This document shows, piece by piece, positions 8,454 through 19,120 of a DNA stretch of 28,803 bases. This DNA is from Saccoglossus kowalevskii (Eukaryota; Hemichordata; Enteropneusta; Harrimaniidae), in the NCBI RefSeq assembly GCF_000003605.2, contig NW_003126899.1, forward strand, positions 15,985 to 44,787, written 5' to 3'. The notes under the pieces are model-generated. The model saw nothing but the letters and a program-made list of their open reading frames with translations. It had not been told where the DNA came from and ran no database searches. The first letter of the stretch is position 1. The number at the start of each line of letters is the position of its first letter. Made by a program: the position numbers and the translations under genes.

Positions 8454-9399
8454 ACAAAAAGACACTGGTACAATGATTTTTCAAACTCCAACAACACTGT
8501 TAATAACACAGAAAACAGGATCATATCAGCAAATTAGCTTATTTATTTCTTATTATATATGTAAACCAAATACATGGGAGAGAATAAAACAGTTCCCTGC
8601 AGTCAAGTATAGCATAAACATAGTTATAGAATAAATAGATCATACATACCATTAGCTATAGGTAAATGTAATCCGACTATTTCCTTTATGAAAATGAAAT
8701 TCAACTTTCATTAACACATTAAAAAAAAAAATTATACACATACATTGTGGCCCTGTTCGTTATACTCCAAAATATTCTAGGAATTCAGTTTACCGTTTTA
8801 TTGGTATTTGTGATTAATTTACAAACATTTTTGAATTAGAACAATTTGCCATTCTGTATAAATATTAAATTTTTTGTTTCCTCTGTCAATATACACTTGC
8901 ATTTTAAGCCCTAGTCTGATTGTGTGCATCATACATCAAAGAAACAAATACTATAGTTATCTACAGATATTTTGCATAGAACACATCATACAATCGTGCA
9001 TCGCCTGTCGACTCAATCAGGGAAAAGGCTGAATCGTTTTTTTTTGTCTCGTGGCAGCCAATGCTCCTTCAATCTGCACAAAGCAATACCATATTTTCTC
9101 CTTGAGAAGTGCATGTACTTAAATGAATGACAGGTCAAAATAAATTCATCTTCAATATTGTAACTGTTAGTTTACAAGCGCTTCTAATAAAGCAAATATG
9201 GTAAACTCATTACCACAGACTGTGTCACCAACAATTCACTTGTAATTTTGACTGGGACCTACAATATTCACTTCATAGCATTCAAAGGGAGTCTTTTCAG
9301 GGTGGGCATGTGAAACATTTTTTATCAGCAGAGTAATTTCAGAGAAATGGATACACTGAATAAAAACCTTGTGAATATACCTGGCAAATCAACTTCACT
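8454..9399. other. AT-rich intergenic stretch, nothing recognised
   Basis: No sustained coding frame, tandem repeat or structured element was found. A homopolymer A tract lies near 8720. Confidence 0.5.
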
Positions 9400-9745
9400 A
9401 AAATAGGTGATTTTCCGTTCAACTGCAAGATTGTATGTACCAAACAATTAGCGCAAAAATCGGACGGTTTGATTTTGAACTTGAATTTCTTTATTTCGTA
9501 GCTCGCACTGAAAGAACAATCATTGACAGGGGATTATTGCATTTTAATATCCTTACTTCATCAAAATTTACCATCATCAAATGTGTACATTATTAAGCGT
9601 GGAAATATCTCTCAAAATACTTTGACGTTTGTCGAATCCCATGCGATGTTTGTCGCCACTACAACCTTTATTTGTACTGTTTTTATGTTCGATTTCACAC
9701 ATAACATGGGATCTTACAGTGAACGGAAAATGGTCTATTGGATAC
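9400..9745. mobile_element. Candidate small inverted-repeat element (MITE-like)
   Basis: ATAGGTGATTTTCCGTTCAA plus CTGCAAGAT (about 9403-9431) is repeated inverted as ATCTTACAGTGAACGGAAAA plus TGGTCTAT (about 9710-9737). The arms run about 30-35 bp with a few mismatches and a gap. GGATACACTGAA also occurs as a direct repeat at about 9349 and 9740. The open frames inside on both strands are short and match no family I know. Confidence 0.45.
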
Positions 9746-12600
9746 ACTGAAAATACATACACTAAGATGTATACACTAAAATTGAACACAGTAAATATGT
9801 CTCCTACAATATTATATTTAGTCCTATTTGCCAGATATTACATGTAAAAGGAATAAAATTATCCCAAATCAAATATCGACAGTTGAGCACACTTGGTGGC
9901 CCATGTTTACACAAATGTGCACATCTTTGACGTGTACATTAAATATAGAATCAATGCAAAGCTACTTATAAGATTGTGCCTGATTGGCTAACTGTTAGAC
10001 CAATCAGAGTGCAACTTGTTTGTTGACAATGTATCAAATTCCGTCTTGTGTATACGTTTCAACTCGTCTGTAAGTCTATCGTGAAAAACACTGCATTTCA
10101 CCCCCACCCCACCCACTCCAAGAAGGGTAATAATTAAACTGAATTTTATGAAAAGCTGTTTGCGCAATAAGAATGAGGAGTGGAAAACTGGCCTCAATGC
10201 CAGTGTTATTGTGAAATTGAACTGTTATGTGCACACAAATGTATAAAATATTCAGAACTGAATGGCAATTCGGCTTCCTACATCAACCATGAACTATTTG
10301 ACATTGCCTCACCTTCATGTAAATGGAACAATCTGCAAAGAAATTGTCTTGAGCAAGGGGTGGTGAGTTGCTACCAGCTAAAATCTGTTCTAGTGAAGTA
10401 ACTTACCAAAATCTTGCCACTAACAATCATAATACACACAAAACAATATTTACACCACCCATTAATTTTTTTTTTCTTGGTGATTTGTTTAAACAAAAAC
10501 TAACTGAATAATAAATCCATTTACTGTATTTTCCAGAAAACCGTTTCATATAGCATAACAATTCATTGAGACTATACACAAATTTTTTGTTTATAAACTT
10601 TAGTTTCAAAATTACAAAATGGCAGATCTAGTTTCCAATTTTAGTGCAACAAAAAAGATACATACATGATTATAAAATTTTGTTATTCTCGCAGCCAAAA
10701 ATAACCAAGAAATTTGTTCTCAATCACGAAATTTCAAAATAGGGATTTACTTTGGACTATAGTGAGGTAAGTTTGTGACTGTATTGAAATAAACACTTTC
10801 AAAATTTGCTCAAAATGTGCTTTTACATACATAACATTGTTTGTCATATGAAGTGTTGATGATATGGTTACTATATACAACTATTACTTGGCAAAATGTT
10901 CAATCTAATGTTAATTTCTTTTAAAAAAAATGTTTTGATTGAAAATTAAAGTTTTCAAAACATCACAGAATACTGGTAATACACACTGGTATCCAGGTAT
11001 TATCAACAGAAATAACAAAATTGCAAATACATTATTTTTTTGCCTAGAAATTTTTAAGCTTCATATGTGACAGTTTGTTCTGCTTACAATATAGAAACTT
11101 TTGAGTGATACAAATAAATTTGCAAAGCTTAGGATCAGGCCAAAATAAAAATAGTGTTTTTGGTAACATTATAAACAAAAATAAGGTAGGGTAGACAGAA
11201 TTGATTTTTATTGTGTCATATTTTTCTATTATAATTAATTATCTTGATGTAAACAAGATGCTTCTAGGAATATTGCCCCATACTTTCATACATTTTATGA
11301 AATTTTATAATATATGACAATTTTGTGTGAAAAATATGTCAGCATGCAACTAGTAATGGGACACAAGTGGCAACTTTTTAGTTCAGCCGTAAAAAAACAA
11401 TACAGGGTGAAAATGCAAAATCTTAAGCAAGGTCTGGTCACCGAAAAACACTTTAAAAAAAAAAGAATTTGGCCTTAGATAAGTGAAGCCAACAAGCACG
11501 AAATTCAAATGTGCTGAATTTTAACAACATTCACATGATTGAAATGAAATCATAGTGGTAGGAGTACTGTAAAACTGAATGATGAAAGTGTGAGAGAACC
11601 TGGTAGTCATTTCAGCAGTATGGATATTGTACATATAAATATTGACAAAAATTACCTAAGAATTTTGAAATTTGATTTCTTTCAAAACACCGTTAAATTA
11701 ATATAATTTTATTCCAAAATCTTGTTGCAGAATACCAATTTGTCAACATCAGAAGCCAGCATTGTCTGTAATGTCTATTACTCAATGAACAGAGTTGGTA
11801 TTTTATATTTATTGGTAAGTTACACCACACACTCATTTCCTATGGAGCCTATGGTTACATATAATGAAGATGAACAGGTTAGAAATGTGTTAATTTTAGT
11901 CTCCTTTTCAACTGTATGTATACCATATTTGCTCTATCAGAAACACATGGATGGGTCGCTTCAACTTTGAGCCTTGATAGCTTACCTGGCCACAAGGATT
12001 ATTTTTATAGATTATAGTGTATAGAATGTTTTCACCTTTCTATAACAAAATATCTACATGTATGCAATTGTTTAACATAATTATAGCATAAAATAACTGC
12101 TGTAATATTCATAGTCACATATATACAATTTGTATGTGACCTAAACATCACTGAAATACCACTTGATTGGAATTTGGTAGGAGCTGTTTACAAAAGCTGT
12201 ACTGATTTTCATTGTGTAGGGTCTAATATAACCACCACATGGGATAAACTTGTACATATCAACAGAATGCTAAATTGTATTGTATTCCAGTGGTGGTTGT
12301 ACAATAATGGTTATTATACTGGGGATAAAAATGCCAATTCAGTAGAGTTGCTTATGTCGTTATAATACCATTTATATCGACTATCTGAGGAGGCGTTCAG
12401 CAAGTGGTGTGTTAAGAATCCAAAGAAATGTTCAATGCAAAGTGACATCTTTAATACATGTGCTTTTAATAGAGGAAATATGATCTCCAAACTGACAGTG
12501 TAAAAAAATCCTGATACTCGTGGTGTTTCGTCACTCACAAATATGTTTTTTTTTTTTCAAATACAATAATATATTGTCCAATTTGTTTTCTAACCAGATT
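9746..12600. other. Intergenic AT-rich region between the convergent genes
   Basis: No recognised gene is present. Two short stretches look mildly exon-like on the + strand: 11731-11815, bounded by TTGTTGCAG and GTAAGT, and 12174-12362. Neither matches a family I know. The 3' UTR of the - strand SLK gene must occupy part of the right side; an ATTAAA-type signal on the - strand is at 12455-12450. Confidence 0.5.
12450..12455 (-). terminator. Possible SLK polyadenylation signal (ATTAAA)
   Basis: TTTAAT on the + strand reads ATTAAA on the - strand, about 145 bp past the SLK stop. It is a common variant signal, and I saw no AATAAA on this strand between it and the stop codon. The assignment is tentative. 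Confidence 0.3.
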
Positions 12601-12804
12601 TTACGGAATACTGTTTTCTTGTAAGAATGGTGGTAACATTTCTTCTGATGGAGTTGAAGAAGCCGATGAAGAACTGCGTTGTCCCTGAGCTATGGATTTA
12701 GAATTCTCGATACCATTACCTGCTTGTAAACTTCGACTACTGCCACGCCGCGAATAAAACCTTTCTTGCTCCAGTGACTGCTTGCGGAACTCCTCTTCCA
12801 ATAA
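12601..12804 (-). CDS. SLK: SLK terminal exon and stop codon
   Basis: The acceptor is TTAATATCAG. It reads LLEEEFRKQSLEQERFY, then a serine-rich tail (RRGSSRSLQ, QRSSSSASSTPSEE) and ENSIP before TAA (12603-12601). LEEEFxxKxxEQExFF is the last conserved coiled-coil block of SLK/STK10. The serine-rich tail is longer than, and different from, the vertebrate C-terminus. The first codons TTA TTG are not starts; the exon is internal to the transcript. Confidence 0.92.
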   Translation of the reverse strand, partial: LLEEEFRKQSLEQERFYSRRGSSRSLQAGNGIENSKSIAQGQRSSSSASSTPSEEMLPPFLQENSIP

Positions 12805-13087
12805 CTGATATTAAAATACAAAAATATATGGATGTATAAGTTAAAGCAAATATATACAAGTGAACAGAAGTACAGATCAGACATATGCATATGTAATCAT
12901 GATCAATTTCGTCATACAATCAGTACTATGATATTCCTAGTTGCAAATAACTCAACATAGGCCAGGTTTTTGATCTAACAGTGACAAAATGTACAGGTTC
13001 TCTCTATCTAGCATTCAAGGTGTTGAATGCATATGCTGACTCAGACATGATGATCACCTTTGTTTTGAATGAATTATAGTGGATATG

Positions 13088-13574
13088 TACTGTAAAGCGT
13101 TTAATTTTTGCTGCAAGGAAATAACGCGATTTGATGAAATATGTTTGACCATATCTCACAATGATTTAACTGGTTTTTAGCTTCACATGATCTTTTGTAG
13201 CCAACTTCAATAAAAAATGATGTGAAAATAAAAGATTATAGAAGGTATATAGTCAATATAACCTTTGACCAGTAGTGTATTAGCTCTATTTACAGTGAAG
13301 CAGATTACATAAATGAGTCCATGGTACTAGTAGTTTATGTACCACTGCTAGAGTAAATATGGTAATTAATGCATTTACAATTAAATTTTTAATTTTGTTA
13401 TTTTCACCGATACATGCAAGTAAAATCCGCTAAATTAAATCTACATGAACATATAAAATAACAATAAAACACATTATTTCCTTGACAAATTCATGAAATT
13501 AAAACACAGTGAACATGCTCAAAACATCAAAATAGGGAAATTATATGTCAGTGAAAATAAATGGTTTTACAGTA
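13088..13574. mobile_element. TACTGTAAA-ended MITE, copy A (~487 bp)
   Basis: The left end is TACTGTAAAGCGTTTAATTT (13088) and the right end AAATGGTTTTACAGTA (to 13574), which inverted reads TACTGTAAAACCATTTATTT. Internal words such as TTCACTG and TTTAATTTAGCG resemble the other copies. No protein is encoded. TA at each tip is compatible with a TA target duplication as in Tc1/mariner-like MITEs; the superfamily is inferred. Confidence 0.6.
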
Positions 13575-13624
13575 TGTAGTTTTAAACTTCTCACTTTTTG
13601 ACTGACATAAGTACTCAATCTTAC

Positions 13625-13738
13625 CTTCTTTCTAGGTTTCAGATGTTCTCTCCACTCTTTGATCTCTTTGATATGTTGTTCATCTTTCTCTTTCAGTTTT
13701 TGTGTTTCAAGCTCCATCAGCTGTTTGCGTTTTTCATT
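13625..13738 (-). CDS. SLK: SLK exon, ETQKLKEKDE / EWREHLKPRKK
   Basis: The acceptor is TTGTTTCCAG and the donor AAGAAG|GTAAGA. It is 38 codons in phase 0: NEKRKQLMELETQKLKEKDE, QHIKEIKEW and REHLKPRKK. It matches the NEKxxxLxExETQKLKxLDE to EWRxxLRPRKK block very closely. A TACTGTAAA-type MITE lies 36 bp upstream of its acceptor on the transcript. Confidence 0.95.
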
Positions 13739-13773
13739 CTGGAAACAAATGACAATTATTAAGAGTAAGCTAC

Positions 13774-13985
13774 TACTGTAAAATCACTAATTTTCACTGG
13801 GTTTAAATTTCACTGATTTACCATTTCGGGCATATTCAGTGGGTTTTAAATTCACGGTTTCGTCATTTAGATAATGTGTTCTATGCTAAATTTTACATAT
13901 TCACTGTGTTTTAATTTAGCGCATTTTTCCAGTCAGCGAAATAAGCTAAATTAAAACCCAGTGAATAATTACCCCCTTTACAGTA
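13774..13985. mobile_element. TACTGTAAA-ended MITE, copy B (212 bp)
   Basis: The left end is TACTGTAAAATCACTAATTT plus TCACTGGGTTTAAATTT. The right end, inverted, is TACTGTAAAGGGGGTAATTA plus TTCACTGGGTTTTAATTT. The terminal inverted repeats are about 40 bp with few mismatches. It sits in the intron immediately upstream (transcript sense) of the SLK exon at 13738. Confidence 0.75.
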
Positions 13986-14421
13986 TATGCAAAGCTCAAT
14001 TTTAGAGGTGAACGTATAGGGTAACACAGCCACATAATTTTAACTCTGCAACTTTCAACAGCATTCAATGAAATTGACGGTGGAGTACTAATTACATTTT
14101 TTTCTCGGTTTTCATTTTTACCAAATAAGCATTTTGTTCTGTGGGTAACCACACAGGTTAACAGTCACTTGATCACTAGAAAACACCACACATATAATTG
14201 GTAATGTTTTAAGACTTATCTCTAAACAGAACAAAATATCAACATTTTGAATAATCTGTGTATTGTATGCAAAACATTGTTGGATTGTTGAAAATAGTAG
14301 GACACCCTCTGTGGTAGATATTACCTATTCTCTTGTGTGGCCATAGAGGGCGCAATAACCTATTGGCCCATATTACAATGGTGGTGTGAAATTGAGGTAA
14401 ACAGAAGCAGATTTTACTCAC

Positions 14422-14547
14422 ATGTATTTGTAGTAGTTCTTGCATTATAGCTTCATGACCATTTCTTAATTCTTCAAGCTGTCTGGCATGTTTCATCTCA
14501 AGTTTGAGTTGCTCTGCTTTATATCTCTTGGTCTCAGTAGCTTGAAA
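14422..14547 (-). CDS. SLK: SLK coiled-coil exon, FQATETKRYKAEQL
   Basis: The acceptor is TTTGTTCAG and the donor ATACAT|GTGAGT. It is 42 codons in phase 0: FQATETKRYKAEQLKLEMKH, ARQLEELRNGHEAI and MQELLQIH. It aligns with the FxxxExKRxKxExxxxxxKHExQ segment of the family. The same frame stays open through flanking intron DNA (14239-14874), but the splice sites and family match limit the exon to these bounds. Confidence 0.92.
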
Positions 14548-14598
14548 CTGAACAAACATATAAAGAGTCAAGTAGATGAAATGAGAATTTAAAAAGAT

Positions 14599-14727
14599 AG
14601 CTCCGCTGTTAGCAAGGCAGATTTTAATTAAAGAACTGAAGATATCGTTAGAAAATGAACAAATCTGAGAGAGGTCTACCCGAGGTACTGATGGACAATC
14701 ACTTATATGATAAGCTCTACTGACAAA
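14599..14727. mobile_element. Short copy of the AGCTCCGCTG element
   Basis: It starts AGCTCCGCTGTT, continues AATTAAAGAACTGAAGATAT and GAAAATGAACAAATCTGAGA, and ends GATGGACAATCAC...AAGCTCTACTGAC, in the same order as the element at 7958-8453 but with a single internal unit. The terminal hairpin is degenerate. It is a non-autonomous repeat within an SLK intron; the sequence from 14728 to 15091 holds nothing certain. Confidence 0.6.
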
Positions 14728-15091
14728 ATCGACAATGGAGGTAACAAATTGAATCAATGAATTGGAAAATATCAAACATGAAGTGGCAGAACACAAAGAT
14801 GACGAGGAAATAATTCTCTGTCTACTGATCATAATTGTCAACAACATAGATAAAATTGTCAAAAACAATAACATAGCGATAATAACTGGAAATTTAATAT
14901 TAACATTCTAATCCAGATTGTGATGAATTCTGTTTGACTCAACATGATATTTCTTTCCAAACTGCCATTGCATTGTACAATTCAATATAAACAGCAATAT
15001 TTCTCATACTAAAGGAGTATTCAGTTGAGACAGATATCAGTATACAGATATTGTAGATGTGACACAAATCAGTCCAAGACTCATAACATAC

Positions 15092-15280
15092 TTGTTTTAA
15101 TTTTTCTCTTTCTTGTTCCTGGCTCATAGCATTGCCAATTTTTAAACTCTTTCTGTAAATAGCCGATCTTGTTTTTGCTTCTGTTTTCTGTATTTTGGGC
15201 AGCCTTTTCTTCTGCTGTGATTGCTTGAATAGTAGCTCAGTCTCCTCTTTGTCATGCAGCCTTTTCACTTGTTCTACTTC
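15092..15280 (-). CDS. SLK: SLK exon, KKRLPKIQKTEAKTR
   Basis: The acceptor is TTCTTGTAG and the donor AAACAA|GTATGT. It is 63 codons in phase 0 with EVEQVKRLHDKEETELLFKQ, QKKRLPKIQKTEAKTRSAIY, RKSLKIGNAMSQEQE and REKLKQ. The RLPKIQRxExKTRxxxYKKSL signature of the second PKK repeat is clear. The 3.6-kb intron on its 5' side contains the 3.15-kb transposon-like insert. Confidence 0.95.
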
Positions 15281-15563
15281 CTACAAGAAATATATAAATA
15301 ATGAGCTGAGAATGAAGCCTGCCCTCTGTGACTCACTTAATATAAGCATTGATTTCTCTCACTGCTTAAAACCTTAACTTCGGTTTTTGTTCAGAAAAAT
15401 TATACAGGTATTGACAATTGTTATTGCCAATGCCAAACACACAAGAGTCTTCCCTTTCAAAAGAATGCTGTCCCCTTTTCTTACTAGCTTTCCCCCACTG
15501 AAAAAACTTCATCCATCATAGGGGAGAGTATGAAATCAAACGGGCGGTTCAACGCGGTAATCA

Positions 15564-15599
15564 CCGCGGCTCTCCGCGGTACACTGGGGAGAGCCGCGG
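15564..15599. repeat. Subterminal GC-rich hairpin with CCGCGG arms
   Basis: CCGCGGCTCTCC (15564-15575) and GGAGAGCCGCGG (15588-15599) are perfect 12-bp inverted repeats with a 12-base loop. More CCGCGG/ACCGGT palindromes follow at about 15627-15658, and CCGCGG recurs near the other end at about 18543. They may be transposase-binding sites, by analogy only. Confidence 0.85.
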
Positions 15600-17525
15600 A
15601 CTGCTTATAATTAGGGGTCTCTACCGCGGTGGCCACCGGTACCGGTTTCAACCGCGGTCGTAGGAAAGGTGTGAAATACGTACTTAACAGTTTCCTATGT
15701 TATTCCACGAGTCTTTGTTTCAAATAACTGTTTTTAAATCAAGCAGGTTACGAGCATCGCTGGCATGGAAATACTAAGCATATGGGAATATTATCGGCCC
15801 ATGTATTTTATTAATATAAAAATCCATAAGTCCAATGCTGTATACGAATTGTTGTTGCGTGATACAATGGTATATGTTGTATTTTATGCATGTATTTATC
15901 ACCAATTCCAATCGTAAAAGTCGTCCATACATTTCACTTACATTTATTACACTTGAATAAAGTCTACCACTTGAAAAGAATGCTATTTACGAAGTTTTAA
16001 ATAGCCGAGCCTTCCTGATTCAAGCCTCTTGTTGATTTGACAACGATGCGTAGGTATAATTCATGTTTATTCTTTGCCTGTATCACATTCCAGACAAAAA
16101 GTTCAAGATCGGTAAACAAGAAGTGGATGAACTAAAATGCCGCCTGTGTTTCATGTGCGACATGATTATTAAAAAAACAAACAGTTAAGCGATCATGTAC
16201 GTTCTATGAATCTAACCTTGCACACATAATAATTTTGTATTGATGTGTTTTTTTTTTGTCAAAAACGATGTTGCCTTTCAGTTAACTCTTTGCGTTCATG
16301 GTATTTGTGAGAGTTTACAGATTTTTTGAACAAATGTTAAGTAACTATATAGTTTTGCGTCAAATGTCAGTGCGCGAACTCATTGAGGTCATTGCCCATT
16401 GCCGCACACAATTCAAACACGTGGTCAATCGAAATGTACGCGAATAATGCGATCAAAGTGCGCTGTGAGCTTATTATAGAAAAATTTAACATTACGCATG
16501 ATATTGTATATTATTGTATGGTTAATATTACATATTCACTTTATTTCGAATAAAACAATTCACCGATGAATCACAAGTAATTAAAATATTTTCTCGACAA
16601 CTGACTCCAGAACCTGACTATCCTTTTCAATGATTCAAATGCGCCCATGTTTATATTTGCGTAATAATTACGAATGCAATGCATTATCAAGTCGATAATA
16701 TTGAAATATTCACAGACCCAATAGCCCGGGCTAGTGTCCTAAAAATAATAAAAATAACTTAGTTTGCGTAATTATTATAAAAGCAATACATTGCAAAGTT
16801 GAAATATTTAGAGCCTGTGCAATACTGTAAACATATTTGCGTTATAAGAAAAGCAGCACACTAAGTAAACGATGTTGAAATATTCAAAGCCAATACAGAG
16901 TTGGATACAAGTTGTGTTATTACAGTACCGCCGGATATACCGCACTTATCCGGGTAAGAGCCCATGTTCACCGCTGATTTTTTTTCAGAATCATAACAGT
17001 CAGCAAGTCTATAAAAATATATATTAAAGCAGAAACGGTAGTTCTCTTTTTGAAATATGTCGTGGCTCTAAAAAGGCCTGCCGTTTGGTTTGTGCTTCCT
17101 TAGAAACGATTCAAGCAAATTGTATAAGGAGAGCTGCTACGCAAGTGTTGCACTCGTCCGGCTTTAGCGTCATCAACAATGAAACCAATGTTGCAACATT
17201 GTAGCAACCCGTACCTGGGAGAGTGGTTGAAATCCTGTTATTTTGGCTTTATAAAATATTTGGTAGTGGCTTGCAAATCCATAACTAGGGCCAGCAATTT
17301 TGCAAGGTCACGCCGAAGACTGCCAACTTTTTTACCATCTTTCATCACCGCTATTGCATTTCTGTCATGAAAACTATTCTTCTGTCATTGAATAAAAAAA
17401 AACTTCCTATTTCAAGTCCACCGCGATATCCATATATTGAGACATTCCAACCGCCGGAACTTGCTGAATGATAACTTTCACCGTGATTAATAAGCGTCGA
17501 GTCTGATAAGAAAGCAATGTCATGA

Positions 17526-17600
17526 TTTGACCTTTATGATGAAATACTAGTAGTGATGTCATTCTTAGCCAATCAGTAAAGCAGATGCATAAAGGTCAAA
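17526..17600. repeat. 13-bp perfect inverted repeat TTTGACCTTTATG / CATAAAGGTCAAA
   Basis: The arms at 17526-17538 and 17588-17600 are exact reverse complements with a 49-base spacer. Each arm contains an AGGTCA-type half-site. It lies inside the 3.15-kb insert. It may be the tips of a tiny nested element or a binding site. Confidence 0.6.
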
Positions 17601-17700
17601 GATGATTGCCAGACTATAAACTAAAGCATCGTGAGCCATCGCAGCAGTGCGACCCCATTTTTCTTGTCTCTTTATTGTAGATTAAAAGTGCTACCGGTAA

Positions 17701-17889
17701 GTTCAAATTGTGTGGGACGATATCGACGAACTTCAGGAAGAAGTTGTAGAGATTTTGTTTCGACGGCTACAGTCATGCCGGCTTGAACTTGAGGGTTTTG
17801 AGTTCGACAAAGATGGCAATGAACGTACAAATAAAGATCTGAGAAGTTTTTTCAAACAGCTATTCATTTTTATAATTTTTACTGTGTAA
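17701..17889 (+). pseudogene. Protein-like open frame inside the 3.15-kb insert
   Basis: Between an in-frame TAA at 17698 and TAA at 17887-17889 the frame reads VQIVWDDIDELQEEVVEILF, RRLQSCRLELEGFEFDKDGN and ERTNKDLRSFFKQL, followed by a hydrophobic end. There is no usable ATG. The composition is more protein-like than neighbouring DNA. I do not recognise the family; it may be a relic of a transposase or captured exon. Confidence 0.3.
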
Positions 17890-18845
17890 ATTTGTAAATT
17901 ATTATTGATTTTATATGACAGTTGATTCGTAATTTGTCAAAACCTGAAATCATTTTACGCAGTTTAACCCCTGACATTTTAATTCACTTTGAGTTCACAC
18001 GTATTGGGCATGTTTGTCGGCGGGAAAATTCTAATTCAAATGATTCCTCACTGTCGATTTTTATTATTTCTCGTTTATTTGTATAAGCAATACATTAATT
18101 TTGTTTTACTTCTAATGTTGCATATTGTTCATTTATTTCTGTGCGTGACTTGGGGTGCAAACTTCGGTCAACACACACTTGATGTCAGCATCGCCGCGTA
18201 GCAAATTTCACAAAGTACTTGAAGTTCAATTGTGCCCAAAAATGATGTCGACGATCACTCAATTGTCGCAGTGCATGTTGTACCAAGTCCATACTACACC
18301 TCGTTTCGACTTTGGCTTGCCTTTCCTTCTTAGTGCATGTTCTTGATTGTTTTGTTATTTTATTCCAAGGCTCAGGCAAATAAAATAATGTCAATCATAA
18401 ACTAGTTTCCAAGCTTTTGGCTCAGCAAAATTGGTTTAATTTTTTATTGGAACTTTGTGATCCTTTTAATTTCCCAGTTCTTTGTGTTCATTAATGGTCT
18501 TGACAATAAGTGTGAATTGCTGTGCGAGCCAACCGCAGATGACCGCGGTCAGGCGGCGTCATGGAATCTGCATAAATTTGCATAAAATGTGGTCGACCGA
18601 CGAGCACCCACCACCACCACTGCGGTAATAACCTTGGTGCACCACCCGTTTGATTTCCTACTCTCCCCTAAGAGTTAAATAAGTGTTTGAAAAAATTTTT
18701 ATACTATGACAATTTTAATTGAGAAGTTAGAAATGTGCAATCCATGAATGAATATTGCTCCATGCTTTTTTTGGATAAATCCATAAACAGCGCCCCCAAT
18801 GGAACTAAAAAAAAATCACTGTAGAGAGCAGTGTTTTTTACTCAC

Positions 18846-18970
18846 CTTTTCCTGTCTAGCCAGCATATGATGTCGTTGCAGAAGGAACATATCCTTGAGT
18901 TGCTTTTTATTTTGCTGATGTTTTTCATGCATTTGTTTTTCTTCCATTTCCCAGATTGCCGACTCACGAG
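18846..18970 (-). CDS. SLK: SLK exon, AIWEMEEKQ / FLLQRHHML
   Basis: The acceptor is TTACCGTAG and the donor GAAAAG|GTGAGT. Two bases complete a GCT codon, then ARESAIWEMEEKQMHEKHQQ, NKKQLKDMFLLQRHHMLAR and QEK. AxWEMEExQxxERHQ and QLKDxxFLQRHxxL are among the most conserved SLK/STK10 segments. The upstream side of this exon also reads open in intron sequence, which is not coding. Confidence 0.95.
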
Positions 18971-19120
18971 CTACGGTAAGGAATAATGTGGATAGTAAAT
19001 ACAGTTGTCGAAGTAGGATACACAATGGCTGCAATCCTATTTTGCAAGTCTGTGACTGTCCACTGACCAATATGAAAAAAAAGTGGGCCTCCTAAAATTG
19101 TGAACAGTAGACTTCACTGA

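Larger units (their letters stand above)
15521..18668. mobile_element. 3.15-kb DNA-transposon-like insert with ~50-bp inverted ends
   Basis: The left end GGGGAGAGTATGAAATCAAA plus CGGGCGGTTCAACGCGGTAA is matched by the inverted right end, GGGGAGAGTAGGAAATCAAA plus CGGGTGGTGCACCAAGGTTA. Only about nine of the first 45-50 bases differ. TA flanks both tips, consistent with a 2-bp TA target duplication. Subterminal DNA is rich in CCGCGG palindromes. Inside, one 62-codon open frame (17701-17889) looks protein-like, but I recognise no intact transposase. It is probably non-autonomous or decayed, lying in the SLK intron between exons 15280 and 18846. Confidence 0.8.

Noticed and set aside
9523-9847. 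Overlapping 70-75-codon frames on both strands
   Set aside because: Short, mutually overlapping, within a probable inverted-repeat element, with no recognisable motif.
10180-10401. 73-codon cysteine-containing + strand frame
   Set aside because: The cysteine spacing fits no family I know, and there are no splice or promoter signals; probably chance.
14728-14850. Coding-like + strand patch (NELENIKHEVAEHKDDEE) resembling a retroelement ORF1 coiled coil
   Set aside because: Very short, preceded by a stop in the same frame, with no second motif to support a family. Left as possible transposon debris.
14239-14874. 211-codon - strand frame as a stand-alone gene
   Set aside because: Only 14422-14547 matches SLK and is bordered by splice sites. 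The rest is intron read-through, partly inside a repeat.
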